Assembly: GCF_013344475.1 (NCBI RefSeq)
Contig: NZ_JABUOU010000003.1
Span: 248,001-312,000 of the forward strand
DNA: 64,000 nt
Source: Martelella limonii
Lineage (GTDB): Bacteria > Pseudomonadota > Alphaproteobacteria > Rhizobiales > Rhizobiaceae
Reading direction: 5' to 3'
Position numbers and translations under genes: made by a program
The notes under the pieces: generated by a model
What the model saw: the letters and a program-made list of their open reading frames with translations, nothing else
Database searches by the model: none
What the model was told of the DNA's origin: nothing
Shown here: in pieces, positions 44,664-53,181 of the stretch
Numbering within the stretch: position 1 is the stretch's first letter
How the letters are laid out: each line of letters begins with the position of its first letter

Positions 44664-46472
44664 ATGGCAGCCACGCAGAGCCTTTTCACCGAAACCGTGT
44701 GGATGCTGGGAGCGGCGACCATTGCGGCACCGCTGTTCAAGAGGCTGGGGCTTGGCACGGTGCTTGGCTATCTGGCTGGCGGCGTGGTGATCGGCCCGTT
44801 GTTGCAGCGCATTTCCAATGGCGAAGAGGTGCTGCATGTCGCAGAACTCGGCATCGTCTTCCTGCTGTTCATGATCGGGCTGGAGCTGAAGCCTGCGCGG
44901 CTTTGGACCATGCGCAAGGATATTTTCGGGCTCGGTCTTGCCCAGGTTCTGCTGACCGGCGCCGCGCTGGTGCCGCTTGCAAAGCTCGGCGGCATCGGAG
45001 ACTGGCCCGCCGCCGTGATCGCGGGTTTCGGCCTTGCGCTGTCGTCGACAGCCTTTGCGATGCAGATCCTCGATGACAATGGCGACGTCAACACCCGCTA
45101 CGGCCAGCGCTCGTTCTCGATGCTGCTGTTTCAGGATATCGCGATCGTGCCGCTCCTGGTTCTCGTCAGCATTCTCGGCGGCGGGGCGGAAGAAGCCAGC
45201 ACGCGGGACATCATGATGAGCGCCGGGATTGCTGCGGGCGTCGTTGCGCTGATGATCGCTGCCGGCCGCTACGTGCTGACGCCGGTGTTCCAGGTCATTG
45301 CCGCAACGGGCGCGCGCGAGGTCATGATCGTCGCCGCGCTGTTCCTGGTGATCGGAGCGGCGATGCTCATGCAGATGGTGGGCCTGTCGATGGCCATGGG
45401 CGCGTTTCTGGCGGGCGTGATGCTCGCCGAGTCCTCCTACCGCCACGAGCTCGAGGCCGATATCGAGCCGTTCCGCGGCGTGTTCCTGTCGATCTTCTTC
45501 ATTGCCGTCGGCCTCTCGCTGGAACTGAAGGTCGTTTACGAGAACATCCTGCTGATCATCATCGCGGTCCCGGTGCTGATCATCGTCAAGGCCGCGGTCA
45601 TCTACGGCCTCTGCCGGCTGACCGGATCGCCGCACGAGGACGCCGTTCGTATTGCAGCCCTGCTCCCACAGGGTGGCGAGTTCGGTTTCGTGATGTTCTC
45701 GACCGCTGCGGCTGCAGGCATCTTTTCCAACGCCACCGCCTCGCTGCTGATTGCGATCGTCACCATGTCGATGGTGGCAACGCCGCTCTGCGTCAAGCTT
45801 TCCGAGCGGCTTTACGCCAGGCGCGACACCCATGAGGAGCTCGACGAGGATTTCGAGGGCGCGGGGGCCGACGTGCTGATGATCGGATTTTCGCGTTTCG
45901 GCCAGATTGCCGCGCAGATCCTGCTGGCGAGCGGCCGCGAGGTGACGATCATCGACTTTTCCGCGGATCGTATCCGCCAGGCCTCCGCCTTCGGCTTCCA
46001 CATCTATTTCGGCGACGGCACCCGCAAGGACGTGCTGATTGCGGCCGGCATCGAAAAGGCCAAGATCGTTGCAGTCTGCACCCAGAGGCGCGAGATCACC
46101 GACCGGGTTATCGACGTGGTGCAGGAAAATTTCCCCCGCGCCCACATCTATGCCCGCTCCTATGACCGCGGCCATACGCTGTCACTGCGCCAGCGCGGCG
46201 TGGAATACGAGCTCAGGGAAACGCTCGAATCCGGACTTGTATTCGGGCGGGAAACGCTCGTGGCACTCGGCACCAGCGAGGACGAGGCGATCGCGATCAC
46301 GGACGACATCCGCAAGCGCGACGCGAAACGCCTGGAGATCCAGGCGGTGGAAGGCATCATGGCTGGCGCCGACATGCTCCACACCCGCCCCGTCAGCCCC
46401 GAACCGCTGATGCGCCCGAAGCGCAAGCATCTCGATCCAACGGTCAAGATCACCGGCAAGGACATGGCCTGA
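44664..46472 (+). CDS. CPA2-family K+/H+ antiporter with TrkA-N domain (KefB/KefC-like)
   Basis: A 602-residue inner-membrane antiporter with about 12 helices (residues 5-390) and a C-terminal RCK/TrkA-N nucleotide-binding domain (ADVLMIGFSRFGQIAAQILLASG near residue 410). GLELKPARLW, GFGLALSSTAFAMQIL and MAMGAFLAGVMLAES are family motifs. KefB/KefC proteins export K+ to protect cells against electrophiles under glutathione control. The separate KefF/KefG regulatory subunit is not adjacent. Divergent from pmbA. Confidence 0.88.
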   Translation: MAATQSLFTETVWMLGAATIAAPLFKRLGLGTVLGYLAGGVVIGPLLQRISNGEEVLHVAELGIVFLLFMIGLELKPARLWTMRKDIFGLGLAQVLLTGAALVPLAKLGGIGDWPAAVIAGFGLALSSTAFAMQILDDNGDVNTRYGQRSFSMLLFQDIAIVPLLVLVSILGGGAEEASTRDIMMSAGIAAGVVALMIAAGRYVLTPVFQVIAATGAREVMIVAALFLVIGAAMLMQMVGLSMAMGAFLAGVMLAESSYRHELEADIEPFRGVFLSIFFIAVGLSLELKVVYENILLIIIAVPVLIIVKAAVIYGLCRLTGSPHEDAVRIAALLPQGGEFGFVMFSTAAAAGIFSNATASLLIAIVTMSMVATPLCVKLSERLYARRDTHEELDEDFEGAGADVLMIGFSRFGQIAAQILLASGREVTIIDFSADRIRQASAFGFHIYFGDGTRKDVLIAAGIEKAKIVAVCTQRREITDRVIDVVQENFPRAHIYARSYDRGHTLSLRQRGVEYELRETLESGLVFGRETLVALGTSEDEAIAITDDIRKRDAKRLEIQAVEGIMAGADMLHTRPVSPEPLMRPKRKHLDPTVKITGKDMA

Positions 46473-46510
46473 CAGGCGTTTCGGCTGAGCCCTTGCGCGG
46501 GCAGCATGAA

Positions 46511-46550
46511 AGGACGCGTGCCTTCTCTCGCAAAGGCCCGCGTCCTCTTT
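46511..46550 (+). terminator. Terminator hairpin between convergent genes
   Basis: AGGACGCG (46511-46518) and CGCGTCCT (46539-46546) form an eight-base stem followed by CTTT, in the 82-base gap between the antiporter and the reductase gene on the other strand. Confidence 0.6.
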
Positions 46551-46554
46551 GCCC

Positions 46555-47181
46555 TTACCGGGTGGTGGCGGCCAGAGCCTCGGCAAGCGCCTGCCGTTTG
46601 AGCAGGGTGCAATAGGCCGGGCGATCGCGCTCGAAACGCCAGCCTTCCGAAAGCGGACCTGCGTCATGGCTGTCGAAGCCGAAGGCGTCGTAGAGCGCAG
46701 CAACGACAGCCTTTGCGTCTTCATCATCGCCTGCAAGCGGCAGGGCCACGCGATCTTCATCCCCCTTCGGCCGCCCGACCACATCCAGATCGATCATCCG
46801 GATGGCGTTGAACGCCTTGACGACGCGGGCGTCCGGAAGACGGGCAGCAATCATTTCGCTGGTCGTGGTCTCGCCCCGGTCAAGCGCCTCGATATGGCCG
46901 TCGCGCTCATGATAATAGTTGATCGCGTCGATCACGATCTTGCCCGCAAAGTCTTCCGCCCTGAGGACCTCACGGGCGCTGAGCGGAATGGCCAGCACGA
47001 TGACCTCGCCAAAGGCCGCCGCCTCCTCGACGGTGCCTGCAGCGCAGCCCAGGCCGCCCTGCATGCTGAACAGGCTCTGCGGGCCGCGGGAATTGCTGAT
47101 CATGACCTCGTGTCCGGCAGCGATCGCCTTCTGCGCCAGCGACCGCCCAACGAAACCCGCGCCGATAATACCGATTTTCAT
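46555..47181 (-). CDS. NADP/F420-dependent oxidoreductase-like protein
   Basis: A 208-residue Rossmann-fold protein (KIGIIGAGFVGRSLAQKAIAAGHEVMISNSRGP at the N terminus) of the NADP oxidoreductase, coenzyme F420-dependent, family. The family name does not prove F420 use; most proteobacterial members bind NADPH. DAINYYHERDG and AFNAIRMIDLDVVGRP are family-like. Divergent from a LysR gene 99 bases away that may regulate it. Confidence 0.82.
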   Translation of the reverse strand: MKIGIIGAGFVGRSLAQKAIAAGHEVMISNSRGPQSLFSMQGGLGCAAGTVEEAAAFGEVIVLAIPLSAREVLRAEDFAGKIVIDAINYYHERDGHIEALDRGETTTSEMIAARLPDARVVKAFNAIRMIDLDVVGRPKGDEDRVALPLAGDDEDAKAVVAALYDAFGFDSHDAGPLSEGWRFERDRPAYCTLLKRQALAEALAATTR

Positions 47182-47280
47182 CTCTAAACTCCTTGTCAGG
47201 ATGGGATGACCCAGATTAAACCCCCACTGTTGATGTATAAATATCGAAGATCGGTATAGTCTCCCAACCAGGAGGGGATA

Positions 47281-48177
<897 letters not shown>

Positions 48178-48296
48178 CCGCCACTTCCTCGATCAGCACC
48201 ATGGCCGCGCTCTATCCGCAGAACCGCCAGACCGCACAGCGCCTTCGGGTCTTTCTCGACTGGCTCCATGACATATTTGCACGGACAGAAATCTAG
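48178..48296 (+). pseudogene. Remnant of a LysR regulator gene (C-terminal tail only)
   Basis: Starting right after the intact LysR stop, the frame holding the ATG at 48201 reads STMAALYPQNRQ then RLRVFLDWLHDIFARTEI and ends at TAG 48294-48296. ALYPQNR and RVFLDWL are the conserved last segment of many LysR effector domains. Everything upstream of it is missing. It overlaps the 3' end of the LysR gene on the opposite strand by four bases. Best read as debris of a deleted tandem LysR gene. Confidence 0.7.
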
Positions 48297-49198
48297 GCGT
48301 TGCCGTGTTCGCGCAGAAAGGCTTCCAGGAATTCCGCAAGCCTTTCTGCCGCAAAAGTCGGCGTCGGGCCTTCGGCGCGCACCAGTCGCATGTCGCTTGC
48401 AATCTCGGCGCCACTGACGAAAGGCCGCGTCAGCAACTGCCCATCGGCAAGCTCGCGCGCCACCGTCATCGCCGGCAGGATCAGCACCGCCGTTCCACGC
48501 CGGGCAAGCTCCTTCTGAAGTTCGAGCGATGAGGTCGTAAATGCGATTTCGACCGGCTCAAGCCCCGCTTGCCGCTGACGGTCGTCGAAATCGCGGCGGA
48601 TGCTGAAGGCGCGATCCGGCATCGCGATCGCATGGGCGCGGACCGCTTCGAGCGAGATGTCCTGCATGTTCGCAAGCGGATGATCCGGCGACATCACGGG
48701 ATCATGCCGCACGGAGAGCGAAAACAGCGTCTCTATCCTGGCATCGAGCGGCGAGAACATGGTGACCGCGAGATCGGCCTCGCCGGTGGTGACGGCGTTG
48801 AGGGCGACTTCTGCGGAGGTGACCGTCACCGCAATCGAGATTGCCGGATAGAGCGCGTAGAACTCGGCGAGCGCCGGGGCCAGAATGGCGTTGATCACCG
48901 CGCCGTTGACATGGAGGGAGACATGACCGGCATTGAGACCGCGCAGGTCGTCGATCACCTGGCGTGCGCTTTCGAGATCGCGAATCACCGCTTCTGACCG
49001 CCCCGCCAGAAGCGCGCCCGCAGGCGTCAGGGCAATGCCGCGTGCACCGCGCTCGATCAGACGGGCGTTGAAATAGGCCTCGAGATTCTCGAGCTGGCGG
49101 CTGACCGCCATCGGCGACACGCCAAGCGCTTCCGCAGCCTTTCGCATCGAGCGCGACCGCACGAGTTCGTTGAAATATATCAGCGCTTCTATCTGCAT
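48293..49198 (-). CDS. LysR-family transcriptional regulator
   Basis: A 301-residue LTTR (IEALIYFNELVRSRSMRKAAEALGVSPMAVSRQLENLEAYFNARLIERGARGIALTPAG, then an effector domain). The start at 49198 fits the family N terminus. It is divergent from the amino-sugar operon, but that operon has its own GntR regulator, so its target is unclear. Confidence 0.88.
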   Translation of the reverse strand: MQIEALIYFNELVRSRSMRKAAEALGVSPMAVSRQLENLEAYFNARLIERGARGIALTPAGALLAGRSEAVIRDLESARQVIDDLRGLNAGHVSLHVNGAVINAILAPALAEFYALYPAISIAVTVTSAEVALNAVTTGEADLAVTMFSPLDARIETLFSLSVRHDPVMSPDHPLANMQDISLEAVRAHAIAMPDRAFSIRRDFDDRQRQAGLEPVEIAFTTSSLELQKELARRGTAVLILPAMTVARELADGQLLTRPFVSGAEIASDMRLVRAEGPTPTFAAERLAEFLEAFLREHGNA

Positions 49199-49303
49199 CA
49201 CTTTCCCGCTTCTCATCGGCCCTCATTTGAGCGATCGAAGATGTTCAAGGCAAGGCGTGCAACATGCGATCCGCGCGGTTTTTGCAGGCCCTGATCTTGC
49301 CAT

Positions 49304-49321
49304 TTGGTATTAAATTGGTAT
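49304..49321. promoter_or_regulatory. Candidate GntR operator of the amino-sugar operon
   Basis: TTGGTAT occurs twice, at 49304-49310 and 49315-49321, spaced by 11 bases, 24 bases before the regulator start. The one-turn spacing on one face of the helix suits a GntR/HutC dimer. Confidence 0.5.
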
Positions 49322-49344
49322 CTTCATTCCAGCAGGAGATGCGC

Positions 49345-50091
49345 GTGCAGATATTCGAGGATTTCGATCTATCCGGTGATGGTCCGATTTACCGGCGGCT
49401 GAAGGCACGGCTTGCCGGGGCGATCGGGAGCGGTGCGCTGGTCCACGGGGCAGCGCTTCCGCCGGAACGCGAACTCGCGCAGATTGTCGGCGTGAGCCGC
49501 GTCACCGTGCGCCGCGCCATCGCGGAACTGACCACGGAAGGCCTGCTTCAGCGCCGCCACGGCGCCGGAACCTTCGTGATGCGCCCGCCGGCGCGGATCG
49601 AGCAGCCGCTGCAACGGCTGACCTCGTTTACCCAGGATATGCAGGCGCGCGGCCTCAAGCCCAGCTCGCTCTGGCTGGAGCGCGGGGTCCATGCCGCGAC
49701 CGCGGAAGAGATCGAGGGACTGAAGCTTGGCGAGAACGCATCCGTTGCGCGCCTGAGCCGCATCCGTCTTGGCGATGATCTGCCGATGGCCATCGAACAT
49801 TCGACGATCCCGGCCGATATTCTCGATCGGCCCGAGGCGGTGGAAAGCTCGCTTTACAGCGTGCTCGCCGAACGCGGCGTCACCATGGTGCGCGCGGAGG
49901 AAAGGATCACGGCCTGTCTTCTTTCCGCCGAACAGGCCGCCCTTCTGACCGTGCCGGCCGGCGCCCCGGCGCTCCATATCCGCCGCACCGGTTTCGATGC
50001 CGGCGGACGGCCTCTGGAAATGACGCGAACCTATTATCGAAGCGATATCTATGACCTCGTCGCCGATCTGACCTATGCCGGCGACCTTTGA
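49345..50091 (+). CDS. GntR-family regulator (UTRA), likely regulator of amino-sugar use
   Basis: A 248-residue HutC-type regulator: winged helix (GDGPIYRRLKARLAGAIGSGALVHGAALPPERELAQIVGVSRVTVRRAIAELTTEGLLQRRHGAGTFV) and UTRA domain. The GTG at 49345 is preferred because AGGAG lies six bases upstream; the ATG at 49339 is only one base from it. It begins the operon with nagB-II and nagA and probably senses glucosamine- or N-acetylglucosamine-6-phosphate, in the manner of NagR/NagQ. Confidence 0.88.
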   Translation: MQIFEDFDLSGDGPIYRRLKARLAGAIGSGALVHGAALPPERELAQIVGVSRVTVRRAIAELTTEGLLQRRHGAGTFVMRPPARIEQPLQRLTSFTQDMQARGLKPSSLWLERGVHAATAEEIEGLKLGENASVARLSRIRLGDDLPMAIEHSTIPADILDRPEAVESSLYSVLAERGVTMVRAEERITACLLSAEQAALLTVPAGAPALHIRRTGFDAGGRPLEMTRTYYRSDIYDLVADLTYAGDL

Positions 50092-50107
50092 ACACGAAGA
50101 GATTTTC

Positions 50108-51130
50108 ATGACCACCGACATGCGCCGCGAAATCAACGAAATCCCGCACGCCGCCGCGCGGCTGCTGGAGAGCCAGGACAAGGCGCTTCACGCGGCGGGG
50201 CGCGCGCTTGCAAGCAAGGATCCGGCGGTGATCGTCACCATTGCCCGCGGCTCCTCTGACCACGCCGCATTGTTTCTGAAATATGCGATCGAACTGACGC
50301 TCGGCATTCCGGTCGCCTCGCTCGGCCCCTCCCTTGCCTCGATCTATGAGGCGAAACTCCGGATGGAAAAGGCCGCAGCGATTTCGGTTTCGCAATCCGG
50401 CAAGAGCCCGGACATCGTCGCGCTGGCGAAGGCCGCGCGCGATGGCGGGGCGCTGTCGCTGGCACTCGTCAACACCATCGCCTCGCCGCTTGCCGACATG
50501 GCCGACCAGCCGATCGATATTTCGGCGGGCCCCGAAAAGGCGGTGGCGGCCACCAAGTCCTACGTCAATTCGATCATCGCAGGCCTTGCGGTGGTCGCGG
50601 CCTGGGCCGATGACGCCGCACTCAAGGCCGCGCTGAAAAAGCTGCCCGAGGATCTTGAAAAGGCGCTTTCCTGCGACTGGTCGGCGCTGATCGCGCCGCT
50701 CACCGATGCGCAGTCGCTTTACGTGCTGGGCCGCGGTCCGAGCTTTGCGATCGCAAGCGAAGCCTCGCTGAAATGCAAGGAAACCTCGGAACTCCATGCA
50801 GAGGCCTATTCATCGGCGGAAGTGATGCATGGACCGGTGTCGCTGGTCGAGCCGCGCTTTCCGGTGATCGCCTTTGCCGCCCGCGACAAGGCGGAGGACT
50901 CCGTCGTCAAGATCGCCTCCGGCATGGCCGAGAAGGGCGCCGCGGTGTTTCTCTCCTCCGACAAGGGCAAGGGCACGGCACTGCTGCCGCATGTGGCCAC
51001 CGGCCACCCGCTCACCGATGCGCTTGCCCTGATCGTGCCCTATTACAGCGTCATCGAGAAACTGTCGCTCGCCCGCGGCTTCAACCCCGATGCCCCGGTC
51101 GCGCTCAACAAGGTGACGGAGACCGAGTGA
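50108..51130 (+). CDS. nagB: Glucosamine-6-phosphate deaminase, SIS-domain type (NagB-II)
   Basis: A 340-residue protein with two SIS sugar-isomerase domains (IVTIARGSSDHAALFLKYAIE and ISVSQSGKSPDIV in the first; YVLGRGPSFAIASEASLKCKETSELHAEAYSSAEVMHGP in the second). It is homologous to the isomerase half of GlmS but lacks the glutaminase domain, which with its position beside nagA marks it as the alternative deaminase NagB-II: GlcN6P to fructose-6-phosphate plus ammonia. It starts 16 bases after the regulator. Confidence 0.86.
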   Translation: MTTDMRREINEIPHAAARLLESQDKALHAAGRALASKDPAVIVTIARGSSDHAALFLKYAIELTLGIPVASLGPSLASIYEAKLRMEKAAAISVSQSGKSPDIVALAKAARDGGALSLALVNTIASPLADMADQPIDISAGPEKAVAATKSYVNSIIAGLAVVAAWADDAALKAALKKLPEDLEKALSCDWSALIAPLTDAQSLYVLGRGPSFAIASEASLKCKETSELHAEAYSSAEVMHGPVSLVEPRFPVIAFAARDKAEDSVVKIASGMAEKGAAVFLSSDKGKGTALLPHVATGHPLTDALALIVPYYSVIEKLSLARGFNPDAPVALNKVTETE

Positions 51131-51132
51131 TC

Positions 51133-52287
51133 ATGAAGAAGGCAATCCGCGGCGCCCGCATCTTCGACGGCGAGACCATTCTCGATGGCCGCGCACTGGT
51201 GTTCTCGACGGCAGGCATCGAGGCGATCGTCTCCAACCGGCACATACCGGGGGAGTGCGAGACCATCGCAGCCGATGGCAAGCTCATCGCGCCCGGCCTG
51301 GTCGATCTGCAGGTCAATGGCGGCGGCGGATTGCTGTTCAACAATGCCCCGACGGTCGACGGCCTGCGGACGATCTGCGCCGCCCAGGTCAGATCCGGCG
51401 TCACCGCGCTGCTGCCGACGCTGATCACCGATGGGCCGGACGTGGTGCGGACCGCGATTGAAGCGGGCAAGGCCGCCTTCAGCGAAGGCGTGCCCGGCTA
51501 TCTGGGCCTGCATCTGGAAGGCCCGCATCTGTCGCTTGCCAGAAAGGGCACCCATGATCCGGCCCTGATCCGCCCGATGACAAAGGAGGATTGCGACTAT
51601 CTGGTCGACAATGCCGGCCTGTTCGGGATCGGCCTTCTGACGGTCGCCCCCGAGAATGTCACCCGCCAGCAGGTCGCCCGGCTGAAGCAGGCGGGCTATA
51701 TCGTGAGCCTTGGCCACACCGACACGTCGGCTGCGGTCGCGCGTGAGTACCGGCTGGCGGGCGCCAGCACGGCCACCCACCTCTTCAACGCAATGAGCCC
51801 GCTTGGCCACCGCGAACCGGGCGTTGTCGGCGCCGTGCTCGCCGATGGCGGGTTTTCCGCAGGCCTGATTGCCGATGGCTTTCATGTCGATCCGGTTGCA
51901 ATGGGCATCGCGCTTCGGGCAAAGGCGGGGCCTGGGAAAATATTCCTGGTATCGGACGCGATGTCGGTGACCGGCACCGATCTTCAAAGCTTCGAACTCA
52001 ATGGCCGCACCATCTACCGCAAGGACGGAAGGCTGACGCTTGCCGATGGCACGCTTGCGGGCGCCGACACCGACCTTCTGTCCTGCGTGCGAAACGTGCG
52101 CGACATGGCCGGCCTGTCGCTGGAAGAAGCGCTGCGGATGGCCTCGCTTTATCCGGCAAGGGCTGTGGGCGCGCTATCCAAGGGAAGGCTGACGCCCGGC
52201 GCCGATGCGGATTTCATCCTGCTCGACAACAATCTTGCGCTTTCGGCAAGCTTCATCGCCGGCGAAAACGTCCTCGCTTCGGACTGA
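51133..52287 (+). CDS. nagA: N-acetylglucosamine-6-phosphate deacetylase
   Basis: A 384-residue metal-dependent amidohydrolase that removes acetate from GlcNAc-6-phosphate. Metal and substrate motifs are visible: APGLVDLQVNGGGG, LHLEGPHLS, SLGHTDTSAA, THLFNAMSPLGHREPG and LVSDAMSVTG. It starts 2 bases after nagB and so is coupled to it. It supplies GlcN6P for the deaminase next door. No transporter or kinase is in the operon. Confidence 0.94.
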   Translation: MKKAIRGARIFDGETILDGRALVFSTAGIEAIVSNRHIPGECETIAADGKLIAPGLVDLQVNGGGGLLFNNAPTVDGLRTICAAQVRSGVTALLPTLITDGPDVVRTAIEAGKAAFSEGVPGYLGLHLEGPHLSLARKGTHDPALIRPMTKEDCDYLVDNAGLFGIGLLTVAPENVTRQQVARLKQAGYIVSLGHTDTSAAVAREYRLAGASTATHLFNAMSPLGHREPGVVGAVLADGGFSAGLIADGFHVDPVAMGIALRAKAGPGKIFLVSDAMSVTGTDLQSFELNGRTIYRKDGRLTLADGTLAGADTDLLSCVRNVRDMAGLSLEEALRMASLYPARAVGALSKGRLTPGADADFILLDNNLALSASFIAGENVLASD

Positions 52288-52562
52288 CCCGCGCTCCCCG
52301 CGCTATCTCTTGGGCCGCTATTTCGCCCACGCCGGTATCCGTCCCTGTCAGGCCGGCGCCTTCCGGCCTTCAGAACCCGCCATGATCGCGCCATTCAGGC
52401 GCATTTCCCCGGCGCTACGGCGAAGTGCCGCACGCGGCTGGGCGGCCCCCTTCCGCAAAGTTCTTTTCCGCACCTGACATAAATCAATTTCATCCCCTGC
52501 GTTCCCGGCTACACCCGGTTCATCAATCGGCGACTTGAAGATTGTCAGAATTCGATGTACAC
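52288..52562. other. Intergenic region between nagA and the cytochrome bd operon
   Basis: About 275 bases without a recognisable gene. A GGCCGGCGCCTTCCGGCC hairpin at about 52352-52369 may end the nag transcript. No FNR/FixK-type TTGA(N6)TCAA box was found ahead of the cyd genes. Confidence 0.5.
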
Positions 52563-52586
52563 AATTTTCAGAAGTTTCTGAAAATT
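52563..52586. promoter_or_regulatory. Strong palindromic operator candidate before the GbsR-cyd operon
   Basis: A perfect inverted repeat with 11-base arms: AATTTTCAGAA, a GT spacer, TTCTGAAAATT. It ends 13 bases before the ATG of the GbsR-type regulator, a typical place for autorepression. A partial half site (GTCAGAATTC) occurs at about 52544. Confidence 0.65.
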
Positions 52587-52599
52587 CAGATGAGAACAT

Positions 52600-53181
52600 A
52601 TGTCGATGGAAATGACGCCGATCGTGCAGGATTTTGTCGCCCATTTCGGTGAGATGGGCAGCCGCTGGGGCATCAACCGGTCCGTCGGGCAGATTTACGC
52701 CCTGCTCTATGCCACCCGCGAGCCGCTTTGCGCCGACGACATGGTGGAGGCGCTGAAGATGTCGCGCTCCAATGTCGCCATGAGCCTGAAGGAGCTGCAG
52801 GGCTGGGGGCTGGTGCTGCTGCGCCATAAGGCGGGAGACCGGCGCGACTATTTCACCACGCCCGACGATGTCTGGGCAATTTTGCGCACGCTCGCGGAAG
52901 AACGGAAGAAACGCGAGATCGATCCCACGCTCAGCCTTCTGCGCGAGGTGCTGATGCGCGAACCCGAAAGCGAGGACGAGCGCTATGCGCAGGCCCGGAT
53001 GGGCGAAATGCACCAGCTGATCGAAAAGCTCTCGGACTGGTACGACGACGTGAAGGTGATGGAAACCGAGCGCCTGCTGATGCTTTTGAGCATGGGCTCG
53101 ACCGTGACGAAACTGCTGGAAACGGCGGACAGGCTTCCAGGCTTCGGCCGGAAGCGCGAGAACAAGAGCAGGGACACCTGA
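52600..53181 (+). CDS. GbsR/MarR-type transcriptional regulator of the cyd operon
   Basis: A 193-residue winged-helix protein of the GbsR type (FGEMGSRWGINRSVGQIYALLYATREPLCADDMVEALKMSRSNVAMSLKELQGWGLVLLRHKAGDRRDYF) with a C-terminal helical dimer region. The stop overlaps the cydD start by one base, so it is the first gene of the cydDCABX operon and most likely controls it. The signal it senses is unknown. GbsR proteins of Bacillus respond to choline, which need not apply here. Confidence 0.86.
   Translation: MSMEMTPIVQDFVAHFGEMGSRWGINRSVGQIYALLYATREPLCADDMVEALKMSRSNVAMSLKELQGWGLVLLRHKAGDRRDYFTTPDDVWAILRTLAEERKKREIDPTLSLLREVLMREPESEDERYAQARMGEMHQLIEKLSDWYDDVKVMETERLLMLLSMGSTVTKLLETADRLPGFGRKRENKSRDT

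Noticed and set aside
46555-47181. Evidence for coenzyme F420 metabolism
   Set aside because: The family name mentions F420, but the fold is a general NADPH Rossmann type and no F420 biosynthesis genes are present in the window.
52440-52600. FNR/FixK box before the cyd operon
   Set aside because: No TTGA-N6-TCAA match was found; only the long AATTTTCAGAA palindrome stands out.
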